A stretch of DNA of 64,000 nt from Symsagittifera roscoffensis. Taxonomy: Eukaryota > Xenacoelomorpha > Acoela > Convolutidae. Where the stretch lies: the NCBI RefSeq assembly GCF_963678635.1, contig NC_087062.1, positions 46,959,758 to 47,023,757 of the forward strand, given 5' to 3'. The notes under the pieces are model-generated. The model searched no databases, was not told the DNA's origin, and saw only the letters and a list, made by a program, of their open reading frames with translations. The position numbers and the translations under genes were made by a program. This document shows positions 49,929 through 59,470 of this stretch, piece by piece (positions within the stretch are counted from its first letter, which is position 1; each line of letters starts with the position of its first letter).

Positions 49929-50439
49929 ATTCAGAGGCAAGATTCACAACCCCTAAGAGTTACCTCACAATTTTCAACAAAAGATTGAGATCTTCAGAGT
50001 TTTGATTTTTCTTAAATCTAAGTTTATGTGAAAATAATTTAAGAAAATGGCATATCTCGAAAACTAAAAGAATTTGAGCAGTCATATTTGGAGTCCGAAT
50101 TCGCAACTCCTGGTAGTACCCTGACAGAGCCTCATTACAGAGATGAGAATTTCAAATTTTGTAAAACTTTTTATACCTAAGTTTTCTGTAAAATACTAAA
50201 AAAACGTCATATCTCAAAAACTGCAAGGATTTGACCGGCCATATTCAGAGGCAAGATTGACAACCGCTGAGAGTTCCCTCACAATTTCCAACAAGAGAAT
50301 TGAGATCTTCAGTTTTTGATTTTTTTTAAATCTAAGTTCTCTGATAAAATCCTAAAAAAATTCAGTCTCAAAAACTACATCATTTGAGCAGCCATATTCA
50401 GAGGCAAGCATCGCAACCCTCTGAGAGTACCCTCACCAA

Positions 50440-52850
50440 TTCCAACAACGAGATTGAGATCTTCAAAGTTTTGAATTTTTGAACATCTAAGTTTATTTGA
50501 AAATTTCTGAAAAATCATTTATACGTCATATCTCAAAAACTTCAAGTATTTGAGCAGTCATATTTGGAGGCAAAAACCGCAACTCCTGAGAGTTTGCTCA
50601 AAATTTCCAACAAGAGAATTGAGATCTTCACAATTTTGGATTTTTTAAAATCTAAGCTTATGTGAAAATAATTTAAAACTGGCATATCTCGAAAACTGAA
50701 AGAATTTGAGCAGTCATATTTGGAGGCCGAATTCGCAACTCATAGTAGAACCCTGACAGAGCCTCATAACAGAGGTGAGAATTTCAAATTTTGTAAGACA
50801 TTCTATATCTAAGTTTTCTGGAAAATCGTAAAAAACGTCATAACTCGAGAACTAAAAAGATTTCAGCAGCCATATTCAGAGGCAAGATCGCCACCCCTGA
50901 GAGTATCTTTACACCATCCAACAAGAGGAGTGAGATCTTCAGAGTTATAGATCTTTTTAAATCTAAGTTAATGTGAAACTTTTTTTACTAAAAAATTATA
51001 AAAAAAATGGCATAGCTCGAAAAATAAATCAAATTTGAGCAGTCATATTTGGAGGCCGAATTCGCAACTCCTGGTAGTACCTTGACAGAGCCTCAATACA
51101 GAGATAAGCATTTCAAATTTTGTAAATCTTTTTATATCTAAGTTTTCTGAAAAACCCTAAAAAACGTCATATCTGGAAAACTGAAAAGATTTCAGCAGCC
51201 ATATTCAGAGGCAAGATTCGCCACCCCTGAGAGTACCCTCACCAATTCCAACAACGAGATTGAGATCTTCAAAGTTTTGAATTTTTGAACATCTAAGTTT
51301 ATTTGAAAATTTCTGAAAAATCATTTATACGTCATATCTCAAAAACTTCAAGTATTTGAGCCGTCAAATTTGGAGGCGAAAACCGCAACTCCTGAGAGTT
51401 TGCTCAAAATTTCCAACAAGAGAATTGAGATCTTCGCAATTTTGGATTTTTTAAAATCTAAGCTTATGTGAAAATAATTTAAAACTGGCATATCTCGAAA
51501 ACTGAAAGAATTTGAGCAGTCATATTTGGAGGCCGAATTCGCAACTCATAGTAGAACCCTGACAGAGCCTCATAACAGAGGTGAGAATTTCAAATTTTGT
51601 AAGACATTTTATATCTAAGTTTTCTGGAAAATCCTAAAAAACGTCATAACTCGAGAACTAAAAAGATTTCAGCAGCCATATTCAGAGGCAAGATCGCCAC
51701 CCCTGAGAGTATCTTTACACCTTCCAACAAGAGGAGTGAGATCTTCAGAGTTATAGAACTTTTTAAATCTAAGTTAATGTGAAACTTTTTTTACTAAAAA
51801 ATTATAAAAAAAATGGCATAGCTCGAAAAATAAAAAAAATTTGAGCAGTCATATTTGGAGGCCGAATTCGCAACTCCTGGTAGTACCTTGACAGAGCCTC
51901 ATTACAGAGATAAGCATTTCAAATTTTGTAAATCTTTTTAAATCTAAGTTTTCTGAAAAACCCTAAAAAACGTCATATCTGGAAAACTGAAAAGATTTCA
52001 GCAGCCATATTCAGAGGTAAGATTCGCCACCCCTGAGAGTACCCTCACCAATTCCAACAACGAGATTGAGATCTTCAAAGTTTTGAATTTTTGAACATCT
52101 AAGTTTATTTGAAAATTTCTGAAAAATCATTTATACGTCATATCTCAAAAACTTCAAGTATTTGAGCAGTCATATTTGGAGGCGAAAACCGCAACTCCTG
52201 AGAGTTTGCTCAAAATTTCCAACAAGAGAAATGAGATCTTCACAATTTTGGATTTTTTAAAATCTAAGCTTATGTGAAAATAATTTAAAACTGGCATATC
52301 TCGAAAACTGAAAGAATTTGAGCAGTCATATTTGGAGGCCGAATTCGCAACTCATAGTAGAACCCTGACAGAGCCTCATAACAGAGGTGAGAATTTCAAA
52401 TTTTGTAAGACATTCTATATCTAAGTTTTCTGGAAAATCGTAAAAAACGTCATAACTCGAGAACTAAAAAGATTTCAGCAGCCATATTCAGAGGCAAGAT
52501 CACCACCCCTGAGAGTATCTTTACACCTTCCAACAAGAGGAGTGAGATCTTCAGAGTTATAGAACTTTTTAAATCTAAGTTAATGTGAAACTTTTTTTAC
52601 TAAAAAATTATAAAAAAAATGGCATAGCTCGAAAAATAAATCAAATTTGAGCAGTCATATTTGGAGGCCGAATTCGCAACTCCTGGTAGTACCTTGACAG
52701 AGCCTCATTACAGAGATAAGCATTTCAAATTTTGTAAATCTTTTTATATCTAAGTTTTCTGAAAAACCCTAAAAAACGTCATATCTGGAAAACTGAAAAG
52801 ATTTCAGCAGCCATATTCAGAGGCAAGATTCGCCACCCCTGAGAGTATCA
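50440..52850. repeat. ~806-bp higher-order repeat, three copies
   Basis: The phrase CTGGCATATCTCGAAAACTG recurs at 50681, 51486 and 52293, and CATTTATACGTCATATC at 50517, 51323 and 52129 (spacing 805-807 bp). A single related unit also occurs alone at ~46800-47400, next to the insert-bearing repeat, showing that blocks have been moved within the array. Confidence 0.75.
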
Positions 52851-54351
52851 TTTTCACAATATCCAAAAAGTGGATTGAGATCTTCAAAAATTTGGAACTT
52901 TTTAGAATCTAACTTTTTTGAAAATTTTAGAAAAATCATAAAAAACGTCATATCTCGAAAACTAAAAGAATTTGAGCAGTCATATTTGGAGGCCGAACTC
53001 GCAACTCCTGGTAGTACCTTGACAGCCTCATTAGAGATGAGAATTTCAAATTTTGTAAAACTTTTTTTATCTAAGTTTTCTGAAAAATCCTATAAAACGT
53101 CATACCTGGAAAACTAAAAGATTTCAGCAGCCGTATTCAGAGGCGATATTCGCCAGCCCTGAGAGTATCTTCACAATATCCAACAAGAGGATTGAGATCT
53201 TCAAAAAATTGGAATTTTTTAAAATCTAACTTTTTTGAAAAGATTAGAAAAAAATCATAAAAAACGACATATCTCGAAAACTAAAAGAAATTGAGCAGTC
53301 ATATTTGGAGGCCGAATCCGCAACTCTTGGTAGTACCCTGACAGAGCCTCATTACAGAGATGAGAATTTCAAATTTTGTAAAACTTTTTATATCTAAGTT
53401 TTCTGAAGAACCCTAAAAAACGTCATATCTGGAAAACTAAAAAGATTTCAGCAACCATATGCGGAGGCAAGGTTCACCACCCTGAGAGTATCTTCACAAT
53501 ATCGAACAAAAGGATTGAGATCCACAAAGTTTTGGAACTTTTTAAAATCTAACTTTTTTGAAAATTTTAGAAAAAATCATAAAAAACGTCATGTCTCGAA
53601 AACAAAAAGAATTTGAGCAGTCATATTTGGAGGCCGAATCCGCAACTCCTGGTAGTACCCTGACAGAGCCTCATTACAGAGATGAGAATTTTAAATGTTG
53701 TAAAACTTTTTATATCTAAGTTTTCTGAAAAACCCTAAAAAACGTCATATTTGGAAAACTAAAAAGATTTCAGCAGCCATATCCGGAGGCAAGGTTCGCC
53801 ACCCCTGAGAGTATCTTCACAATATCCAACAAGAGAATTGAGATCTTCAAAATTTTAGAATTTTTTTAAATCTAAGTTTTTTGAAAATTTTCGAAAAATC
53901 GTAAAAAAAACAGTCATAACTCGAAAACTACAAAGATTTGAGAAGTAAGATTTGGAGGCAAGATTCACAACCCCTGAGAAAACCCTGACAGCACCCAACT
54001 ACAGGCTGAGAATTTCAAAAATTTAGAAGTTTTTTTAAATTAAATTTTCTAGAAAATTTTGGAAACTCGAAAATAGCCGTATCTCGTAAACTAAAAGGAT
54101 TTGGTTATTCATATATGGAGACCAGAATCGCAAAACCTGGTATAACCTTGACAGAATCCCACTATTCGGTTGCTATATATATATGCTTGCACTATAACCC
54201 AAATAGATTGAAAAAGTTTTGAATGACAAGGAAAAACGCATAAATCACAGGCAAATATCGTGTTGTGGCAAAGAAGCCGACAAAAAATTAGCAGAAAAAC
54301 ACTAGTCATACAATTAATTTTCTCATGCGGAACATTTTTTGTCGACAAAAA

Positions 54352-54430
54352 ACTGCCCCTTACTGGATTCGAAACCATAACCTTTGTCGACCCAAGCATG
54401 AATTACCATGCTAAACGGGCTAAAATGATA
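54352..54430 (-). pseudogene. tRNA-derived remnant 1
   Basis: On the minus strand an A-box-like segment (TAGCCCGTTTAGCATGG) is followed about 35 bases later by GGTTTCGAATCC, close to the Pol III B box GGTTCGAATCC. The D and T stems do not pair well and no anticodon arm can be drawn, so it is not a functional tRNA. A tRNA-derived SINE head or decayed tRNA gene is the likely origin. Confidence 0.35.
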
Positions 54431-54996
54431 CCACGAACTTGATGTACACTAAACTAAGCTGACCAAATAAAGATTTTGTGAAGCCAGATGACAAACCGAA
54501 AAAAAAATCTGAAACTCCGACTTGATAACTCGCTAATCACAAGTGTATACAAAATTTTAGAATCCGCGATTCTTGGTATACACGAGTCGTCGCTAACCTT
54601 CACTGAGCTGCCATGTAAAGGTAATCAGACATGTTATTTCGTTAGCAGGCAGATATGACAAGATAGAACCCCATTTCCGTCACTTTGTTTACTTTTTCCG
54701 AGTCAAGAGAAAAATTAGAAGTGATATTTTTGTATGAACAAATATGAAGACCAAATTCAGGCAAACAGATTACTGTGAAAGGAAAACTCCTAGTTACCTC
54801 TTTGGTTTAACAATAAAACTCACCAACTTATCGTATTTATATTTATGTCCCCGTACATTCTTCGCGCGCTGATATACGAAGCCTTTAGACGCGTTCTCCT
54901 TTGAATCAAAAAGATGTTTCATAAATACATTGGATCAAATGTCAAATTACATCTTCTAATACGGAATTCGAAACTCTGAACTACGGAATTCTTGCG

Positions 54997-55360
54997 TTAA
55001 AATTTGCTATCGCGGAGTCTATTTGCTAAATATTGTTTCCACAAGGAAACCTGGAAACAAAAATATAAGGGTGGAGGGGGATAATTGCAATAATATTGAA
55101 TGCTAGCAATTTTCAGGCCAGTGAAGTTCGGACAATGAATAATTTGTGCCTTCATATATCTCTCAGAAAAATGTAATCGTAGCTGTAACAATAAGAACCC
55201 AAACGTATTTTTGGATGTTTAGTCAAATTCGCTCAATGTTTCTTACCTGACGAAAGAAAATGTCTGCATCCTGATTATCATTAGGAGTCGGCGTATATGT
55301 TGCGCTGTTATTTATCTCATTTTCCACCAAAGCTCTCGTAGACACGCTTGACTTTCCCAT
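54997..55360 (-). CDS. Candidate two-exon hypothetical protein, 99 aa
   Basis: Exon 1 (55360-55247) opens with ATG, is 38 codons long in phase 0 and begins MGKSSVSTRALVENE. It ends at CAG followed by GTAAGA. A 64-nt intron (55246-55183) has the acceptor TTGTTACAG. Exon 2 (55182-54997) continues in frame for 61 codons to TAA. Strong consensus at both splice sites plus frame agreement make the model attractive, but no domain is recognised. Exon 2 also contains an internal TTTGTTTCCAG acceptor-like site. No promoter or poly(A) signal was identified. It might instead be a relic of a retroelement gag. Confidence 0.35.
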
Positions 55361-55804
55361 TTCAGCAGCTTACTTGTTGTAGACAGCAGGTTTTAAATTA
55401 ACTTTTACATTGTTTGTTCAAAATTTCATTTTGAACTGAAAACAAACTGAAAATAATAATTCCAGATAATGATTATATTTCCCCCAAAACGTTTTCCGTA
55501 TGTACAGAAACGCCATCCGGAAAACTTAACCAGCAAATTCATTAGACCAATTTTTAACATTCCAGAGAAATTTAAAGGATTTTGAGAAAAATGGCTTGCG
55601 GAATAAAAAAACTTTTCAATCAATCAAAACGCCATTTCAAATAAAAACTGCTTATGAATGCGCTTGTCATAAATCAACTACACAATCCAATCATTCTTTT
55701 AAGCGGAAATTTCACACTTCGACACTTGCGACAACACGACCAAAAAGCAGCTCTATCCAAAAAAAATGGACAAAGTAGAAATAAGCCTCGAGCTAGCATA
55801 ATCT

Positions 55805-55876
55805 CGGCTACGTGTCGGATTCGAATCTGCGACCTAACAAAATTGAGTCTCACGCCTTAATCACAGCTACGGATGC
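55805..55876 (-). pseudogene. tRNA-derived remnant 2 (Ser/Leu-like)
   Basis: Minus strand: an A-box-like TAGCTGTGATTAAGGCG, similar to the GTGGTTAAGGCG region of serine and leucine tRNAs, and a B box AGATTCGAATCC 33 bases on. The acceptor and T stems do not pair, so it is a pseudogene or SINE head. It is the second such remnant within 1.5 kb on the same strand. Confidence 0.4.
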
Positions 55877-56026
55877 TTAAAATCCCCAAACAATAATCAC
55901 CAATAACGCAGCAACATTGCTAATAAAATGCCAAATCGATTCAGCAAAAGTAGCACCAAGTACAAAAGACACAATTTTGCATACTAATTATAAAGCATAA
56001 GAGCCAAACTATGTATAACTTATGCA

Positions 56027-56281
56027 TTTCGAAAAATTGCCAGATGCATTGAGTCGAACATCGCGAAAGCTTTAGAGCGGGCACTTCACTTGGAAGCTGT
56101 CATTAGAATTGAGTAAGAACAAACGGTGCGAATAGCAGCCATACGGAAAGATGAAAGAGAAATCCTAATAGACTCGGTGAACAGACTTGTTCAACAGATG
56201 TCGGTCAGTTCTGAAAACAAAACCCAGAGCAGTGACGGTCAAAGAGACAGCCATTTTATGATGCTACGAGAACCACATTGA
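56027..56281 (+). pseudogene. Possible retroelement gag remnant
   Basis: A plus-strand frame reads as a charged, helix-prone protein (NIAKALERALHLEAVIRIE, then IRKDEREILIDSVNRLVQQ) interrupted once by TAA at 56114-56116 and ending at TGA 56279-56281. The regular heptad-like spacing of Leu/Ile/Val and the Glu/Arg-rich composition resemble coiled-coil gag segments. No zinc knuckle is present. Family assignment is uncertain. Confidence 0.25.
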
Positions 56282-56487
56282 ATTGGCTATGGTAGGGATG
56301 GTCAAAAGCACGTAAAGCTCTATTTAGTCGCTAGCCAAATAGTTTAATTTGTTGTCTTATTACGATTTATAGATGTCATTCTATAACTAATTTAAGTATC
56401 TATCTATCTATCTAGACTAATTGTTTTGATAAACTTATTGTTCAGTTTCATATCTCGTAATGTCAAGACGAAATCGAGGGGTGCGTA

Positions 56488-56869
56488 TTCATAGGTTCCA
56501 AAATAAAAAAACAGTCCCATATGTTCCAAAATAAAAAAACAGTCGCATAAGTTCCAAATCTTTTCGATTGGTTAAAAGACTAAATTAGCCGAGTCTCGGT
56601 TTGAGGTCGCCCGTGGGCGCGCTACGCGCGCATCGCCGCTTTACGGCGATAGCCGGCTCTAAATTTCGTATAGAGTCCTACACTTTGGTGGCAAGCTCGC
56701 AACACGTTGGCGCGGCTGCGGCGGTCACTTTTCTGCAGCTTGAGCTTATGCTGGTTGAACAACGAACAATCAATCCATAAATTCGTAGGCTCAAATTTCA
56801 ACCAATCAGAATTCAAGAAGACAAATTTTGGAACTTATGCGACTGATTTTTTATTTTGGAACCTATGAA
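56488..56869. mobile_element. Tc1/mariner-type MITE, copy 1
   Basis: 382 bp. Terminal inverted repeat TTCATAGGTTCCAAAATAAA at the left matches the reverse complement of the right end (TTTATTTTGGAACCTATGAA). The inverted similarity continues inward past CGCATAAGTTCCAAA. Both ends are flanked by TA (56486-56487 and 56870-56871), the target duplication of Tc1/mariner elements. There is no transposase. The middle has a hairpin ATCGCCG-CTTTA-CGGCGAT (56632-56650). A near-repeat of the first 30 bases directly follows the left terminus. Confidence 0.8.
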
Positions 56870-56938
56870 TATTGGAACCTATGGGAATTCGCCAATCGAG
56901 GAGATGCTAACTCTGTCTCCGATGTTCGTGGTGACTAG

Positions 56939-57013
56939 TGCGGAAAGTGCAACAAGAAACGCGGTAGTCAATGGATTCAGTGTGACCTGTGCGACATCTG
57001 GTATCACTACCAG
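56939..57013 (+). pseudogene. PHD-finger-like exon fragment, copy 1
   Basis: 25 codons read CGKCNKKRGSQ, then WIQCDLCDIWYH and YQ. This is the first part of a PHD zinc finger (C4HC3): C-x2-C-x10-C-x2-C-x4-H with the diagnostic Trp two residues before the His. The frame is closed by TAG immediately upstream (56936-56938, which could act as a splice acceptor AG) and the last zinc-binding cysteines after WYH are missing. It is therefore an exon or a fragment, not a whole domain. PHD fingers read histone tails; in mobile elements they occur in ORF1 of some CR1-like non-LTR retrotransposons. Confidence 0.6.
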
Positions 57014-57744
57014 GCAATTCAATTCCTTGATTTTTTCGGAATTGGAATTGAGAAATCTCACTAGGCTTTGGAATTGAAGTTGCTTCAATTCCGAGTACAG
57101 GAATTGGAATTGACAAAAAAATTTTTATCAGATCGATTCTGAAACAAACGTTTTTGGTCTCTTCGACTGGGACGATCCTGAAATAAAATTTTTTTGTCTA
57201 TCCGACCTTAGCGGCTATGAAATAAAAACTTTTGATCTATCCGGTTGATTCGCCGGACGCTTCCTTTTAATTTCGCAGATGTTCTTATGCTTGTGCTTGG
57301 CAGATGTATGTAACATTCGCCCGGAAGATAGATATGGACGGAAAATAAAACTAAGTCCTAAGACGACTGGCTAACGTCTAAACAGAGCTTTACATGCTTT
57401 TCACCGTCTCTACCAAGCCAGTACTTTCGGTGGTCTTTTCTAACATCGGGTCGACAAAAAACGTTACTGCTTTCGGCTTCGGTCAAAACACTCAAATTAA
57501 CTTAATTACATGCAGAAATAGTGAGCTCATGGCTGGGTCTCAGTATCCCCAGACCACGAGGTCACTCCTAAAAACAGGGCTACTACTTATTATATTACTA
57601 TTGTTTTTGTTCAGTAGATAAAAATCATCATCTCCATCGAAGATGGATCAACCCTTTCCCCCAACTCCTAGCTTCTCATCCTTATCAAAATGAATCCAGT
57701 TGTTAATTAAATTCAACTCAGGACATGACAGGAAGCTAAAAGTT

Positions 57745-57770
57745 TATATAAAAGGATAAAAGTCTCAGTT
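57745..57770 (+). promoter_or_regulatory. TATA-box-like element in 3.5-kb unit
   Basis: TATATAAAAGG followed by an initiator-like TCAGTT about 20 bases on. The spacing is shorter than the usual ~30. It is identical in copy 2 (about 61306-61333). It could belong to a decayed LTR promoter or be chance in AT-rich DNA. Confidence 0.2.
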
Positions 57771-57777
57771 CCGAAAC

Positions 57778-57907
57778 CCTTCCGGATTCTTGAATCCACT
57801 GAATCAAGCTCGCTAATCTTGACTTTTTCTTAATCCGGAAGGCTGTCCTCCACCCTTCACCGTTGTCTGCAACAGCCTTGCAACTATTGTAGCGACACAA
57901 TAGTTGC
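57778..57907. repeat. Two perfect hairpins
   Basis: CCTTCCGGATT (57778-57788) pairs perfectly with AATCCGGAAGG (57832-57842) around a 43-base loop. GCAACTATTGT (57880-57890) pairs with ACAATAGTTGC (57897-57907) around six bases. Both stems are conserved in copy 2. Another perfect stem, GGAATTGAAG-TTG-CTTCAATTCC, lies at 57070-57092. Confidence 0.8.
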
Positions 57908-58151
57908 AACTCGGAGTGTTCACTGCTATTCCTGCAATCTGCTATTGTTTTTTCTCACAGTTTTCGTACTTATCGTCCGCGCAACTAATGTTGTTGTGTT
58001 GTTTTCTAGCTTTTCTGCCAAAATGGCCGTTGCTGACGTTTCTCAGAAATTTTACGTAATCACTTCGAAAATTTAAAAATCAGCAATTTCCGAATCCTTT
58101 AACCTTCACCTTTTGTTCAATCGTCCAAATAACGTTCTTAATTCTCAAAAA

Positions 58152-58346
58152 TCACCAATCCGGAAGGCTCGCTGCTAAAAATTCGAATTCCGCAGAGATT
58201 GCATTTTGGCCATTCTGGTCGAATGTCACATACTCCCCGGACAGTCCGGTCAATGTCCTCATTGAATCACGCAATGTTCGTAAAATAGATACAGTGTCAT
58301 CGAACAGAGTTAACAAAATGCACGAAATTACCTTTATCCACGTCAC
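58152..58346 (-). pseudogene. Unrecognised ORF shared by tandem units, stop in copy 1
   Basis: 64 codons identical in copy 2 (61917-61726), where the frame continues for 24 more codons to 61651. In copy 1 a CGA codon is replaced by TGA at the end. There is no ATG at the open end and no recognised domain. The first residues include a hydrophobic patch (VISCILLTLF). It probably is part of a decayed multi-exon element gene. Confidence 0.3.
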
Positions 58347-58396
58347 ATCGACTCACTGCAGAACATAAATGGCATCATACTACATCACTATAGCCT

Positions 58397-58678
58397 TCAA
58401 ATTCTTTCATTAATCTGCACATTGAGGATATGACCTAAGATAAAACATATTTTCTGACTTCCAATGTCAAGGTCCCGATTAAAACTTTTTCTCTTAGATT
58501 TAAAAGGTGTTGGCTTGCAGGACAGTCCTGCCGACCAACAAGCTAAAATTTTCCTACTATGCTTTTCCCTTCTGAAATCTTGCTTGTTATTGTCCTGAAT
58601 ATTAAAACTAAGAAACTCGGTGGTTAGCATGAACAATGAAACAATCTCCCTCTTCGAGAGATTACTCAAGCCTTCCAT
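58397..58678 (-). CDS. Unrecognised 93-aa ORF, copy 1
   Basis: Starts with ATG (MEGLSNLSKREIVSLF) and is open for 93 codons, Lys/Arg-rich in the middle. The corresponding ORF of copy 2 (62249-61968) differs by three nucleotides, and all three change an amino acid, which argues against selection on the protein. No domain recognised. Confidence 0.3.
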   Translation of the reverse strand: MEGLSNLSKREIVSLFMLTTEFLSFNIQDNNKQDFRREKHSRKILACWSAGLSCKPTPFKSKRKSFNRDLDIGSQKICFILGHILNVQINERI

Positions 58679-59053
58679 GTCACCACAAAGTGATCAGTTC
58701 TCCTAGCTGATTAAAAACAGTCAGGCAGGCTGGAATATTTTAATATACTCCTTCATTTAAGCCTTTCTAAATAAATAGTAAGTGAGTGTCTCTAAAGCCA
58801 CTCGACTGAAATCAAAATGCAAATTTATAAATGCAACAATTTCAAAACTCAACTAAATGTTTCAGTTTTCAATTACAACTTGGTTGCTTGGTTTCTCACT
58901 TGAGTTTTTTCACACACATAAAACAACTCTGAGTTTTAACTTTTTCATCATTACTCCTTTGTTTTCTTCTTTTTTCGTCGTTTAGAAGTTCTAAAACTTC
59001 TAATTTCTTCTAATTTTCGTCTCTTTTTTCCCATCTTGCTTTTCGGTCATTCG

Positions 59054-59470
59054 TCAATGCTCCATTTCTTCCTCCTGTGATACTGACTCTGCACTCTCAG
59101 TCTCCGTATCTTGTAACACGTCGTTAGCAATCCTGACGCTGCTGGAAGCCGTCCTCGAACACTTCTGCTCTTCCACCCTCTGTTTACAGCAAGGTAGGGG
59201 ATCCACATTAGATTCTCTGTTCCACAGAGAACGGAATCTAACGTGGATCCCGTTCTCTGTGGATCTAACGGGATCCACGTTAGATTCTCTGTTCCTGCAC
59301 AACGTCACGTTTCTCTCCAAATCTTCTTTCAGCATCTCTGCTTTCTCCTTTCCACTACGTTCATTCGTCCTGGAAATTCTTTTCACAGCGGTGGTCACTG
59401 CATTCCGATGAGTCACGAGAGCTCGCTTAAAAGCTCCTGCTCCAATGTCCAGCTGATATTCACTGTACAC
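59054..59470 (-). pseudogene. Acidic-tailed ORF, copy 1, altered by palindromic expansion
   Basis: Open frame without ATG at its beginning (it opens through GTG), overlapping the next ORF. It carries KRALVTHRNAVTTAVKRISRT and ends in a Ser/Glu-rich tail (ESAESVSQEEEMEH). In copy 1 the middle is lengthened by the inverted/direct repeat at 59199-59294; the copy 2 form (62987-62625) lacks it and is 18 codons shorter. Unrecognised. Confidence 0.3.
59199..59294. repeat. Palindromic repeat cluster, only in copy 1
   Basis: Three near-identical ~24-bp words starting GGATCCAC(A/G)TTAGATTC appear in forward, inverted and forward orientation. The first two make an imperfect palindrome centred near 59224. 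Copy 2 has at this place a single forward word plus unrelated bases (62768-62818). Confidence 0.8.

Larger units (their letters stand above)
42325..54170. repeat. Diverged satellite, right of the gypsy element
   Basis: Continuation of the block interrupted by the gypsy element; the split monomer resumes with AACTGAAAGAATTTGAGC. It contains a ~954-bp higher-order repeat with the GC-richer insert (about 43000-49930), a ~806-bp higher-order repeat (50440-52850), and increasingly irregular single monomers to about 54150. The last recognisable monomer fragment ends before a short (TA)n run at 54173-54184. ORFs of 60-90 codons on both strands recur with the repeat and are not supported as genes. 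Confidence 0.85.
54171..56377. other. Low-repeat interval between satellite and 3.5-kb tandem array
   Basis: No satellite monomers and no long ORF. It begins with a short (TA)n run (54173-54184). It holds the candidate two-exon gene, two tRNA-like remnants and a gag-like remnant listed separately. The remainder (54440-54990 and 55370-55800) shows nothing I can support. Confidence 0.6.

Noticed and set aside
1718-54170. Search by eye for a CENP-B box (TTCGnnnnAnnCGGG) in the monomers
   Set aside because: Only GATTCGCAACCC-type stretches were found, lacking the CGGG half.
57394-57621. 75-codon plus-strand ORF with a hydrophobic C-terminus, present in both units
   Set aside because: Identical in both near-identical units, no family recognised, no context; more likely chance.
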